DNA from: CAYLNM01 sp964385045
Lineage (GTDB): Bacteria; Planctomycetota; Phycisphaerae; Phycisphaerales; SM1A02
Direction of reading: 5' to 3'
NCBI GenBank assembly: GCA_964385045.1
Contig: CAYLNM010000123.1
Coordinates: forward strand, 1 to 14,250
DNA: 14,250 nucleotides
A program made the translations under genes and the position numbers. This document shows positions 1-7,721 of this stretch, in pieces; positions within the stretch are counted from its first letter, which is position 1; every line of letters starts with the position of its first letter. The notes under the pieces were generated by a model. That model was given only the letters and a program-made list of their open reading frames with translations. It ran no database searches and was not told the origin of the DNA.

Positions 1-172
1 GCCTGGCCACGGCCGCCCTCATCCGGCCGGCTCGGCGGCACGCTCGGCCGTCCTGAGGCCGCCGGACCACCGCGCCCCGCGGCCGTCCGGGCGGCGCCCC
101 GCGGCCGGCCCCGGCTCCGGGCACCTCCCGCGGCCGCGGGCTCCCACCACGATCGAGCCGTCGCCTCGGCGG

Positions 173-202
173 GGCCGCCCCCGGCCGCCCCCGGCCGCCC
201 CC
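173..202. repeat. Three tandem copies of a 10-bp GC-only unit
   Basis: The unit GGCCGCCCCC occurs three times in perfect tandem (173-182, 183-192, 193-202), followed by a partial copy. It lies in the spacer upstream of the kinase gene. No function can be read from it; slippage in GC-only sequence is the simplest origin. Confidence 0.8.
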
Positions 203-344
203 GGCCGGCGTCACCGGCGGCGCGGTGCCGGCGACCGTGCTGCTCCGGGGGCCTCCCGCGGGCGAAAACCGTCCAAAACGACCTTTCTGCGTCCTTTCTC
301 CCGGATCCTGCGCATCCGAGGCGGACGCCGAGGCCCCGGTCGGG

Positions 345-350
345 CATACT
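345..350 (+). promoter_or_regulatory. Candidate -10 element of the histidine kinase gene
   Basis: CATACT matches five of six positions of the sigma-70 -10 consensus and sits 27 bases before the GTG start at 378, just downstream of the locally AT-richer patch at 262-305. The -35 position, about 17 bp upstream, is poor (CGGACG). This is a pattern-based guess. If correct, transcription would start near 357 and exclude the in-frame ATG at 225 as a start. Confidence 0.35.
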
Positions 351-377
351 GACCTCGGGAGAATCCGAGGTGCCTGC

Positions 378-2765
378 GTGAGCTCGTCGTCCATCCACTC
401 GGAAGGGCGCCGGCCGGACCTTCCGGTGGCGGCGGCCGAGCGGCTGCGCGCTCGCCTCGAGACGATCGGCGCGTGGCGGCTTGCCCGGCACCCGGTCGAG
501 CCGCTCGAGACGATGGTCGCCGCCTGCTGCGACGCCCTCGGCGACTCGATCATGATCACCGACGCCCGCGTGGACGACTCGGGGCCGGTGATCCTGTGGG
601 TCAATCGCGGGTTCACCCTGATGACGGGCTACGGCAGCGACGAGGTCGTCGGCCGCTCGCCTCGGATCTTCCAGGGGCCGCGGACGGACCGGGACACGAT
701 TCGGCGGCTGCAGACGAGCCTCGATCGCGGCACGACCTTCACCGGCGAGACCTGGAACTACCGCAAGGACGGGATGCCGTTCCTGATGCACTGGACGATG
801 GTGCCGGTGCACGACGAGACGGGGCGCACGCGCTGCTTCGCCTTCCTCCAGCGCGACGTGACCCGGCAGCGGCAGTCCGATCGCGAGCTCGCTCGCCGCA
901 CCCGCGAGCTCGAGACGATCACCTCGCACTGCCCCGACGCGATCCTGCGACTCGATCGCGGCGGCCGCGTGACCTACGCCAGCGACGCCTGCCAGCTCGT
1001 CCTCGGGCTGCGTCCGGGATCGATGCGGCTGCGGTCGCTGGCCGAGCTCGGCCGCGAGGGGCCGGCGATGGACGAGCTGCTCGCCGCCGCCGCCATCGTG
1101 CAGGCGGGCGCCGAGCCCTGCATCGTCACCGTGCCGTCCCCGTTCGGGCCGCCCGACCGGTGGCTCGAGGTGCGGATCGTGCCCGAGACCGAGCGGGACG
1201 GCTCGGTCGAGCACGTCGTGTGGTTCGCCCGCGAGGTGACCGATCGCATCCGCGCCGAGCGGCGGGCCCGCGAGAGCGAGGAGCGGGAGCGGCATCAGGT
1301 CGAGGCCCGGCTGCGGGCGCGCGAGCTGGAGTTCCGCGACCTCGCCGAGTCGGTCCCGATGCACATCTGGATCACCGACGAGCACGGGGTGGACATCTAC
1401 GGCAACGGGCCCTGGCTCGCGTTCACCGGCCGCGGAGACCATGACGAGCGGGACGACGAGGCGGCGGTCCGCGGGGCGGACGACGGCGAGCGGGGCGACC
1501 GGCCCCGCCGCGGGGCCGACTGGCGGCACCTCATCCACCCGGAGGATCGGCCCGCCTTCGACGCCGCGTTCTCGGCCAGCCTCGAGCGCCGGGTTCCCTT
1601 CGACGTCGAGTGCCGGGTGGAGCGGGCCGACGGCGAGGAGCGCACGCTCGTGATCAGCGGCCTGCCGCGGGAGCACGACGGCCGGTTCCTCGGGATCCTC
1701 GGCACCTGTCTCGACATCACCGACCGCAAGCGACGCGACGAGATGCGGCAGCGGGCCCTCGCCGAGCTCGAGCACGCCTCGCGGCTCACGATGGCCGGCC
1801 AGATGGCCGCGGCGATGGTCCACGAGCTCAGCCAGCCGCTCAGCGCGGTGGCGACCTTCATCGAGATCGCCGCCCGCGAGCTCGAGGGCGGGCACGACCG
1901 CGAGCGGGTGCTCGGGTCGCTTCGCGATGCCCAGCGCAGCGCCCTGCGGGCCGGCGTCCTGTCGCGGCGGATGCTCGGCTTCGTCCGCCGGACGGAGTCG
2001 ACCTCCGAGCGCATCGACCTCGGGGACTGCGTCCGCAAGGGACTGGGCCTGATGAAGGGCGACGCCCGCAGCCGCGCGGTGACGCTCGCGTACGGCGGCG
2101 GCCTCGACGGCGTCGAGGCGCTGGCGGATCCGGTCGAGCTCGAGCAGGTCGTGTGCAACCTCGTGCGCAACGCGATCGAGGCGATCGGCGAGCGGCCGGG
2201 CGGCGGGCCCCGCGGCGGGTCCGTCACGGTCGCGGGCCGGGTGGACGGCGACCGGGCGGAGCTCGACGTGGCCGACGACGGCCCCGGCGTCCCGGAGTCG
2301 ATCCGCTCGGAGCTCTTCGAGGCCTTCCGCACCGAGAAGACCACCGGCATCGGCCTCGGGCTCTGGATCTGCTGGAACATCCTCGAGCGGTACGCGGGGG
2401 AGATCCGCCTGCTCGAGAGCCGGCCCGGCCGCACCGTCTTCCGCGTGCGGCTCCCGCTCGCCGACGTGGCCGAGGCGGGGGCGCGGCGGCGCGACGTGCC
2501 CGGCGGGCGGGCGACGGCGAGCGCGGGGCCGGAGATCCTCCGGCCGGGGACCAACGGAACGGGCGTCGCGGAGGAGGCCGTGAACGGACACGGTCGCCGC
2601 GACGGAGGCCGGGACGGCGCGGCCGGGCCGCGGCCGGACGGCGGGGAGGCGCACCGGCCGCGACGATCCGGACGGGCCGGGGTGCGGACGGGACGGAACG
2701 GGCCCGAGCCCGACGCGGCGACGACCGCCGCGCCGGGCGAGGGAGACATGGGAGCAGACGGATGA
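378..2765 (+). CDS. Soluble multi-PAS sensor histidine kinase (FixL-like class)
   Basis: This predicted cytoplasmic sensor kinase has 795 residues and no membrane segment. Three PAS domains come first (about residues 50-165, 178-290 and 318-447), with a charged, probably coiled-coil linker before the third. A HisKA domain follows, with phosphoacceptor His482 in the motif VHELSQPL. The HATPase domain has an N box (NLVRNAIEA, from Asn594), a G1 box (DDGPGVP, about 633-639) and a later GIGLGL motif. The H box is of the type found in FixL and other PAS kinases paired with FixJ-like regulators. PAS1 has the LOV-like stretch GRSPRIFQGP, but Pro95 replaces the flavin-binding Cys, and no FixL-type haem His is evident, so the signal is unknown. 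PAS3 carries an acidic/Arg-rich insert near residues 352-375. About 100 residues after the kinase core are low-complexity (Arg, Gly, Pro, Asp). I chose GTG 378 because GAGGTG lies five bases upstream; an ATG at 225 would add 51 unconvincing residues. It overlaps the regulator gene by ATGA, so the two are surely co-translated partners. Confidence 0.93.
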   Translation: MSSSSIHSEGRRPDLPVAAAERLRARLETIGAWRLARHPVEPLETMVAACCDALGDSIMITDARVDDSGPVILWVNRGFTLMTGYGSDEVVGRSPRIFQGPRTDRDTIRRLQTSLDRGTTFTGETWNYRKDGMPFLMHWTMVPVHDETGRTRCFAFLQRDVTRQRQSDRELARRTRELETITSHCPDAILRLDRGGRVTYASDACQLVLGLRPGSMRLRSLAELGREGPAMDELLAAAAIVQAGAEPCIVTVPSPFGPPDRWLEVRIVPETERDGSVEHVVWFAREVTDRIRAERRARESEERERHQVEARLRARELEFRDLAESVPMHIWITDEHGVDIYGNGPWLAFTGRGDHDERDDEAAVRGADDGERGDRPRRGADWRHLIHPEDRPAFDAAFSASLERRVPFDVECRVERADGEERTLVISGLPREHDGRFLGILGTCLDITDRKRRDEMRQRALAELEHASRLTMAGQMAAAMVHELSQPLSAVATFIEIAARELEGGHDRERVLGSLRDAQRSALRAGVLSRRMLGFVRRTESTSERIDLGDCVRKGLGLMKGDARSRAVTLAYGGGLDGVEALADPVELEQVVCNLVRNAIEAIGERPGGGPRGGSVTVAGRVDGDRAELDVADDGPGVPESIRSELFEAFRTEKTTGIGLGLWICWNILERYAGEIRLLESRPGRTVFRVRLPLADVAEAGARRRDVPGGRATASAGPEILRPGTNGTGVAEEAVNGHGRRDGGRDGAAGPRPDGGEAHRPRRSGRAGVRTGRNGPEPDAATTAAPGEGDMGADG

Positions 2766-3412
2766 TCGAGCATGCGGACGTCGAACGGCCGCTCGTGAAC
2801 GTGGTGGAGGACGATCCCGACACCAACCGCGCCGTGTGCGGCCTCGCCGCCGCCCACGGCTGGGAGGCGAAGGGCTATCCCGACGCGGCGAGCTTCCTCG
2901 CCGGCTACGACGGCGGTCGGCCGGGGTGCATCGTGCTGGACCTGCGGCTGCCCGACGCCAGCGGCATGCAGGTGGTCGAGGCGCTGACCGATCGCGGCGA
3001 CCACGTCGCCCCCATCGTCTTCATCACCGGCCACGGCGACCTGCAGACCGCGGTCACGGCGATGAAGAGCGATCTGGTGTGCGACTTCATCGAGAAGCCG
3101 TTCGAGCCCGCGGACCTGCTGCGGGTGATCGAGGGGGCGGTCGATCGCGACCGGGAGCTCGTCGGCGGCTGGCGGACGTGGCGGTCCACGCGAGCCAAGC
3201 TCGAGCGGCTCAGCGACCGCGAGCGGCAGGTGCTCGACGCCCTGATGGAGGGCAAGAGCAACAAGCAGATCGCGATCGAGCTCGACGTGTCGCACAAGAC
3301 GGTGTCCACGCACCGCACGCACGTGCTCGAGAAGTTCGGCTGCCAGAGCATCGTCGACGTCGCCCGCCTGCTCGAGGCGCCGCCGCCGGGACCGGGGGCG
3401 GTGCGGGTCTGA
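2762..3412 (+). CDS. FixJ-like response regulator (receiver plus LuxR-type HTH)
   Basis: This 216-residue DNA-binding response regulator is the evident partner of the preceding kinase. The N-terminal receiver domain (about residues 11-125) has the acidic cluster EDD at 16-18, the phosphoacceptor Asp60 in VLDLRLP, the switch Thr89 in FITGHGD, and Lys112 in EKPF. The C-terminal GerE/LuxR helix-turn-helix covers about 147-206 (LSDRERQVLDALMEGKSNKQ, then the recognition helix around SHKTVSTHR). The FITGHGD and EKPF signatures and the domain order are typical of the FixJ/NarL group, which activates transcription once phosphorylated. Its ATG overlaps the kinase stop (ATGA), with GGGAGCAG upstream as a ribosome site. 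Targets cannot be read from this window; there is no nitrogen-fixation or oxygen-respiration gene nearby, so the Fix comparison concerns family only. Confidence 0.95.
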   Translation: MIEHADVERPLVNVVEDDPDTNRAVCGLAAAHGWEAKGYPDAASFLAGYDGGRPGCIVLDLRLPDASGMQVVEALTDRGDHVAPIVFITGHGDLQTAVTAMKSDLVCDFIEKPFEPADLLRVIEGAVDRDRELVGGWRTWRSTRAKLERLSDRERQVLDALMEGKSNKQIAIELDVSHKTVSTHRTHVLEKFGCQSIVDVARLLEAPPPGPGAVRV

Positions 3413-3597
3413 GGCGCCGCGGGGCGGGGCGGGGCGCGTCGCGTCGCGCGGCACGGCTCGACGTCGCGGGGCGCGTCGCCCGGCCCGGCACGGCGTCGCG
3501 CGGGGCGGCCCGCGGCGACGCGGGCAGCGGCCGCGGCGCGCCGCGTCGCCGTCCGCGGGCGGGAGGCCGCCTGCGCCGGGCACGGCCGTGCGATCGC

Positions 3598-3626
3598 TTG
3601 CCGCTCCGGGGTCCCGGGCGTACGGT
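3598..3626 (+). promoter_or_regulatory. Candidate sigma-70 promoter of purE
   Basis: TTGCCG at 3598-3603 and TACGGT at 3621-3626 are separated by exactly 17 bp, the optimal sigma-70 spacing. They match the consensus at four and three positions respectively. Transcription would start near 3633, giving a leader of about 50 bases before the purE ATG. This is the best-formed promoter I can see in the window, but it is a motif match only. Confidence 0.5.
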
Positions 3627-3671
3627 GGCCGCCCGCGCCGGCGGGTCCGACGAGGCCCCCGGGGCGGCAGC

Positions 3672-3677
3672 AGGAGG
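3672..3677 (+). promoter_or_regulatory. Shine-Dalgarno site of purE
   Basis: AGGAGG lies six bases before the ATG at 3684. It is a perfect anti-Shine-Dalgarno match and fixes the purE start, in contrast to cysS and xthA, which have no visible site. Confidence 0.85.
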
Positions 3678-3683
3678 CCCCGC

Positions 3684-4268
3684 ATGGACCCGCTCGTCGG
3701 CGTGATCATGGGCTCGCGGTCCGACTGGGAGACGATGCGTCACGTCGCCGAGACGCTCGCCGCCCTCGAGGTCCCGCACGAGACCCGCGTCGTCTCCGCC
3801 CACCGGACCCCCGACCTCCTCTTCGACTACGCCGCCTCGGCCGAGGGCCGCGGCATCGAGGTCATCGTGGCCGGGGCCGGCGGGGCGGCGCACCTGCCCG
3901 GCATGTGCGCCGCCAAGACCGTGCTCCCGGTGCTCGGCGTTCCCGTCGAGTCGCGGACGCTGCGGGGCGTCGACTCGCTGCTCTCGATCGTGCAGATGCC
4001 GGCCGGCATCGCCGTCGGCACGCTCGCGATCGGCCGGGCCGGGGCGGTCAACGCGGGGCTGCTCGCCGCCCAGGTGGTCGCGGCGGGCCGGCCCGAGGTC
4101 CGGGAGCGGGTGCGGGCCTGGCGCGAGGCACGGACCGCCCGCGTGCTCGCGGATCCCGATCCGTCGCAGCCGCCGCCGGGACCGGCCGGGGGCGACGCGA
4201 CGCGGGCAGCCGGGGCGTCGACGTCGCCGGAGGCGCCGGGGGCATCCGGCGGGGCCGGCGGCCCGTGA
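3684..4268 (+). CDS. purE: N5-carboxyaminoimidazole ribonucleotide mutase PurE
   Basis: PurE converts N5-CAIR to CAIR in de novo purine synthesis in the cytosol. The 194-residue product starts with the class I PurE fold signature GVIMGSRSDWETM. It then shows SAHRTP at 38-43, with the catalytic His at 40, and AGAGGAAHLPGM around 63-74, which binds the nucleotide phosphate. The mutase form, rather than the AIR carboxylase form, is inferred from the adjacent purK, which makes its substrate. The core ends near residue 155. The last 40 or so residues are a Gly/Ala/Pro/Ser-rich tail not needed for the fold and absent from typical PurE proteins of about 160 residues. The start is set by AGGAGG six bases upstream. 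The stop overlaps the purK start by GTGA, indicating translational coupling. Confidence 0.96.
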   Translation: MDPLVGVIMGSRSDWETMRHVAETLAALEVPHETRVVSAHRTPDLLFDYAASAEGRGIEVIVAGAGGAAHLPGMCAAKTVLPVLGVPVESRTLRGVDSLLSIVQMPAGIAVGTLAIGRAGAVNAGLLAAQVVAAGRPEVRERVRAWREARTARVLADPDPSQPPPGPAGGDATRAAGASTSPEAPGASGGAGGP

Positions 4269-5437
4269 GCGCGGGCGCGGCCGGGGCCGGCGGCACCGCG
4301 GCGCGGGGTGGCGGCGATCGCGTGCGGATCGGCGTCCTCGGCGGCGGCCAGCTCGGCCGCATGCTCGCGCTCGCCGGGACGCGGCTCGGGGCCCGCTTCG
4401 GATTCCTCGACCCGGCGGCGGACGCCTGCGCGGGGGCGGTCGGTCCGGTGACGAGCGTGCCGTGGGAGGACGAGGCGGCGGTCCGGGCCTGGGCCCGCGG
4501 CTTCGACGTCGTGACCTACGAGTTCGAGAACGTGCCGCCGGCGACCCTCGCCGCGGCGGCGGACGTCGTCCGGGTCGCTCCCGGGCCGCACGTCCTCGCG
4601 ACCGCCTGCGACCGGCTGGAGGAGAAGCGCACCTTCACCGGGATCGGGCTCGAGGTGCCTCCGTACGAGCCGGTGGAAACGGCGGCGGAGCTCGCGGCGG
4701 CGCTGCCGCGCATCGGCCGGCCGGCGATGCTCAAGGCCCGCCGCGGTGGCTACGACGGCAAGGGCCAGGCGGTGATCGAGGGCGGCGGCGACGACGCGGC
4801 GGCGGCGCTGGCGTCGATCGGCCGGCCGTGCCTGCTCGAGGCCCGCGTCGCCTTCGACGCGGAGTGCTCGATCGCGGTGGCCCGGGACGCGAGCGGCCGG
4901 TCGGTCGCGTGGCCGGTCTCGCGCAACGTGCACGTGGGCGGCATCCTCGCCGAGACGCGGGGCGGGCCGGCCGCCGCCCACGCGGCGATGCCGCCGGAGG
5001 CGGTCCGGACCGCGGCCGAGGGCGTCCGGGCGCTCGCCGAGCACTTCGGCTACGTCGGGGTGCTCGCCGTGGAGTTCTTCCTCGCCGGCGGACGGCTGCT
5101 GGCCAACGAGATGGCGGCCCGGGTGCACAACAGCTTCCACTGGACGATGGACCACGCGGCCACCGGTCAGTTCGAGAACCACGTGCGGGCGGTGGCGGGC
5201 TGGCCGCTCGGGGCGACGGACGCCGCCCGCCCGGCCGCGATGCTCAACCTCGTCGGCGAGGTGCCGGATCCCGCCGCGGTCCCGGCCGACGGCGACCACC
5301 GGCTGCATCTGTACGGGAAGTCGCCCCGTCCCGGCCGAAAGGTCGGTCACGTCAACCTGGTGGCCGACGACGTCGCGGGGCTCGAGGTCCGGATGGACGC
5401 GCTCCGCGGTCGCCTGCCGGGAACGCTGGTTCCGTAG
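4265..5437 (+). CDS. purK: N5-carboxyaminoimidazole ribonucleotide synthase PurK
   Basis: PurK is an ATP-grasp enzyme that uses ATP and bicarbonate to carboxylate AIR to N5-CAIR, the substrate of PurE. The product has 390 residues from GTG 4265. The N-terminal Rossmann-like part contains GVLGGGQLGRML, and TYEFENVP marks the end of that domain. The ATP-grasp core has AMLKARRGGYDGKGQ, and the metal/ATP-binding region has NEMAARVHNSFHWT followed by QFENHVRA, all strongly diagnostic of PurK. The GTG at 4265 overlaps the purE stop (GTGA), but a second in-frame GTG at 4322 starts directly at VRIGVLGGGQ. The first 19 residues are Gly/Ala-rich and unlike the family, so 4322 is a real alternative. The gene is clearly in one operon with purE. 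Confidence 0.95.
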   Translation: MSAGAAGAGGTAARGGGDRVRIGVLGGGQLGRMLALAGTRLGARFGFLDPAADACAGAVGPVTSVPWEDEAAVRAWARGFDVVTYEFENVPPATLAAAADVVRVAPGPHVLATACDRLEEKRTFTGIGLEVPPYEPVETAAELAAALPRIGRPAMLKARRGGYDGKGQAVIEGGGDDAAAALASIGRPCLLEARVAFDAECSIAVARDASGRSVAWPVSRNVHVGGILAETRGGPAAAHAAMPPEAVRTAAEGVRALAEHFGYVGVLAVEFFLAGGRLLANEMAARVHNSFHWTMDHAATGQFENHVRAVAGWPLGATDAARPAAMLNLVGEVPDPAAVPADGDHRLHLYGKSPRPGRKVGHVNLVADDVAGLEVRMDALRGRLPGTLVP

Positions 5438-5440
5438 CAT
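5435..5440 (+). promoter_or_regulatory. Possible -10 element ahead of cysS
   Basis: TAGCAT overlaps the purK stop codon and would place a transcription start near 5447, giving cysS a leader of about 70 bases. The -35 region is weak. The element is reported because the 80-base purK-cysS gap and the lack of a ribosome site hint that cysS may not depend only on the pur transcript. Confidence is low. Confidence 0.25.
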
Positions 5441-5517
5441 GCTGGCGTTCCGGGCGGCTCCCGGCGTCGGCGTCGACCGGCCGCCCTTCCGCTCGCCTCC
5501 CGAGTTCCCGCCCGCCC

Positions 5518-7059
5518 ATGACGATCCGCTTCCACAACACGCTCACCCGCCGCACCGAGACCTTCGAGCCGCAGGAGGCCGGGCGGGTCACGATGTACAC
5601 CTGCGGGCCGACGGTGTACGACTTCGCCCACATCGGGAACTTCCGCACGTTCCTCGCCGCCGACGTCGCGCGGCGGACCCTCGAGCTCGCCGGCCTCTCC
5701 GTCGACCACGTGATGAACGTCACCGACGTCGGCCACATGGTGGACGACGCGGCCGCGGACGGCACCGGCGAGGACAAGATGGCGGTGGCCGGCCGGCGGC
5801 TGAAGGAGGCCAAGAAGGCCGGCACCGTGGCCGAGGGCGCGGTCGCGGACCCCGACGACCCGTACCAGGTCGCCGAGTACTACATGAGGGCCTTCGTGGA
5901 GGACGGCCGCCGCCTCGGCCTCGGCGTCTGCTTCGACCCGCCGGACCGCATGCCGCGGGCCACCGACCACGTCCCCGGGATGATCGAGCTCATCCAGCGG
6001 CTCGTCGACCGGGGCCACGCCTACGTCGGTCCCGACGGCGTCGTCTACTACGGCGTCGAGTCGTTCGATCGCTACGGCCGCCTCAGCGGCAACTCGCTCG
6101 AGGAGCTCCGCGAGGGATCGGGCGGCCGCATCTCGGCCGACGATCAGGCGAGCAAGCGCCACCCCGCCGACTTCATGCTCTGGAAGCCGGACCCCTCCCA
6201 CCTCATGAAGTGGGACAGTCCGTGGGGCCCGGGGTACCCCGGCTGGCACCTCGAGTGCTCGGTGATGGCGATGGCGTGCCTCGGCGGCGAGACCATCGAC
6301 ATCCACACCGGGGGCGAGGACCTCGTCTTCCCGCACCACGAGTGCGAGATCGCCCAGTCCTGCGGTGCGACCGGCCGCGGCGTCTTCGCCCACGTGTGGC
6401 TGCACAGCCGCTTCCTGATGGTCGAGGGCGAGAAGATGAGCAAGTCGAAGGGGACGTTCTTCACCGTCCGCGACGTGCTCGAGGGCCGGGCGACGGAGGG
6501 GAAGCCGGTGAGCCCGGCGGCGCTCCGCTACGAGCTCATCAAGACGCACTACCGCGCGAACGCCAACTTCACCGCCCAGGGCCTGCGCGACTCCGCCGGG
6601 GCGGTGCGGAAGCTCCGCGACTTCGAGCGGCGGATGGGGGAGGCGAGCGGCGGGGCGGCGGCGGAGGTCGACCTGTCGCACCCGGTGCTCGCGGAGTTCG
6701 TGGGCGCCCTGTCCGACGACCTGAACGTGAGCGCCGCCCTCGGGGTCGTGTTCCCGTGGATCGGCGGGGACCACCCGGACCCGGCGGAGTCGCTGGGCGT
6801 CCTGCGGCGGATCAACCACGTGCTCGCGGTGGCCCCGATGGTCGACTGCGGGGACCGGCCGATCGAGGACGCGGACGCCGCGGGCGGGGCGTCGGATCCC
6901 GGACAGGCCGAGGCCGACGTGCTGTGCGCCGAGCTCGACGCGGCGCGGGCGGCGAAGGACTACGACCGCGCCGACGCGATCCGGGCCGAGCTCCTCGAGA
7001 AGGGCTGGAAGGTGCAGACGACGAAGGACGGCTCGGCCGCGGTGCGGGAGCTGGGCTGA
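5518..7059 (+). CDS. cysS: Cysteinyl-tRNA synthetase
   Basis: CysRS charges tRNA-Cys with cysteine in the cytosol. The 513-residue class I synthetase contains MYTCGPTVYDFAHIGNFRTF at 26-45, with zinc ligand Cys29 and the HIGH-type motif HIGN at 39-41 and onward. WHLECSVMAM carries zinc ligand Cys247. GGEDLVFPHHECEIAQS supplies the remaining zinc ligands (His273 and Glu277, by homology to E. coli CysRS). The KMSKS loop is at 306-310. The C-terminal anticodon-binding region ends with the DALA-like signature DYDRADAIRAELLEKGW. It is longer than the E. coli enzyme (461 residues), mainly through an insert near 80-118 rich in Lys, Ala and Glu. The ATG at 5518 is fixed by the family N-terminus; no Shine-Dalgarno sequence precedes it. 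The following gene begins 22 bases after its stop. Confidence 0.97.
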   Translation: MTIRFHNTLTRRTETFEPQEAGRVTMYTCGPTVYDFAHIGNFRTFLAADVARRTLELAGLSVDHVMNVTDVGHMVDDAAADGTGEDKMAVAGRRLKEAKKAGTVAEGAVADPDDPYQVAEYYMRAFVEDGRRLGLGVCFDPPDRMPRATDHVPGMIELIQRLVDRGHAYVGPDGVVYYGVESFDRYGRLSGNSLEELREGSGGRISADDQASKRHPADFMLWKPDPSHLMKWDSPWGPGYPGWHLECSVMAMACLGGETIDIHTGGEDLVFPHHECEIAQSCGATGRGVFAHVWLHSRFLMVEGEKMSKSKGTFFTVRDVLEGRATEGKPVSPAALRYELIKTHYRANANFTAQGLRDSAGAVRKLRDFERRMGEASGGAAAEVDLSHPVLAEFVGALSDDLNVSAALGVVFPWIGGDHPDPAESLGVLRRINHVLAVAPMVDCGDRPIEDADAAGGASDPGQAEADVLCAELDAARAAKDYDRADAIRAELLEKGWKVQTTKDGSAAVRELG

Positions 7060-7081
7060 GCCGCGCTCGGGGACAGGGGAC

Positions 7082-7645
7082 ATGTCGCACCGGGTGCGGG
7101 ATGCGGAATCGGCGCGAACGGAGCCCGGGGTCGCGACGATCGTGTGGCTCACGGGGGTGGAGCCACGCGTCGCGTTCGGGGTCGCCGCACGGGCTCGTCG
7201 CCGCGAGGCGATCCGCGTGGGCACGGTCGCGATCGGCGTGGCGGGAGGACTCCTTGCCGCGGCGGCGATCGCGGCCACCGGCGCCGGCAGTCTGCGGCTC
7301 GCCGTGGCCGCGGCGTCCGCCATGCTGCCGGAGGGGGCGGTGCCGCCCGCCGGGCCCGTCGCGCTCATCGCCTTCGCGGTGACCATGGTCGTGGTCGCCG
7401 CCCTCGCCGCGCTGTTCGCCGAGCGGACCGTGGGGGTGCCGGGCCGCCTCGCGTGGCGGCTCTTCCTCCTTCGCGACCTCCGCCGCGGCGTCTGTCTGGC
7501 CTGCGGGCAGCGACTCGTCGACGATCGGAGCGGCCGGGCCGTCGGCAACCCCCGTGGCCGCTCGCGGGGGCGGGCAGGACGATTCCTCCTCACCTCGTGC
7601 TCGGAGTGCGGACTCCTCCAGCCGGTCCGCGCATCGGACGGATGA
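7082..7645 (+). CDS. Small two-segment membrane protein with split zinc-ribbon-like motif
   Basis: I do not recognise this 187-residue protein. It has two hydrophobic segments (about residues 46-66 and 91-113) that should span the membrane. A C-terminal soluble part then carries CLACGQ (Cys138, Cys141) and CSECG (Cys173, Cys176). The paired CxxC motifs look like a zinc ribbon whose two knuckles are separated by about 30 residues, including an Arg/Gly-rich stretch (155-166). Both termini are predicted on the same side; the Arg-rich residues before TM1 and after TM2 favour the cytoplasm. The ATG at 7082 lies shortly after a GGGGACAGGGG ribosome-binding stretch and 22 bases after the cysS stop, so co-transcription with cysS is likely. 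A link to tRNA charging or thiol chemistry would be guesswork. Confidence 0.75.
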   Translation: MSHRVRDAESARTEPGVATIVWLTGVEPRVAFGVAARARRREAIRVGTVAIGVAGGLLAAAAIAATGAGSLRLAVAAASAMLPEGAVPPAGPVALIAFAVTMVVVAALAALFAERTVGVPGRLAWRLFLLRDLRRGVCLACGQRLVDDRSGRAVGNPRGRSRGRAGRFLLTSCSECGLLQPVRASDG

Positions 7646-7721
7646 CGACGGTGGGAGCATGCCGCGCCCCCCGGCGGGCGCGTCGGGCGGCGGGGTGACC
7701 GTCGCCGGCGTCCCGACCTCC

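Larger units (their letters stand above)
1..377. other. Upstream region of the histidine kinase gene, no confident gene
   Basis: I see no supportable complete gene here. In the third frame a short open stretch from the window edge ends at a TGA at 54-56 and could be the last residues of a plus-strand gene lying outside the window, but 17 codons are too few to identify it. The stretch up to about 240 is extremely GC-rich, with a perfect 14-bp palindrome at 127-140 and three 10-bp tandem repeats at 173-202. The sequence at 262-305 is clearly richer in A and T than its surroundings (two runs of four A), as expected of a promoter region. An ATG at 225 is in frame with the kinase, but the residues it would add look like translated spacer. 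Confidence 0.5.
3413..3683. other. Very GC-rich spacer with purE promoter region
   Basis: This 271-base gap between the response regulator and purE is nearly devoid of A and T up to about 3590. It holds degenerate direct repeats built on GGGGCGCGTCGC and CGGCACGGC. A perfect 12-bp palindrome, GCACGGCCGTGC, lies at 3580-3591, just upstream of the proposed purE -35 box. I see no coding potential that looks real and no clear terminator with a T tract. Confidence 0.55.

Noticed and set aside
225..377. Using ATG 225 as the start of the histidine kinase
   Set aside because: The added 51 residues resemble no domain, cover an AT-richer promoter-like patch and a possible -10 element, and the GTG at 378 has a good GAGGTG site five bases upstream.
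378..3412. Assigning the two-component pair as true FixL/FixJ oxygen sensors
   Set aside because: No haem-binding PAS histidine is apparent and there are no fix or nif genes nearby; only family-level similarity is supported.
1397..3709. A 770-codon open frame on the minus strand opposite the kinase and regulator
   Set aside because: The plus strand carries complete PAS, HisKA, HATPase, receiver and HTH motifs; the minus frame has no recognisable domain.
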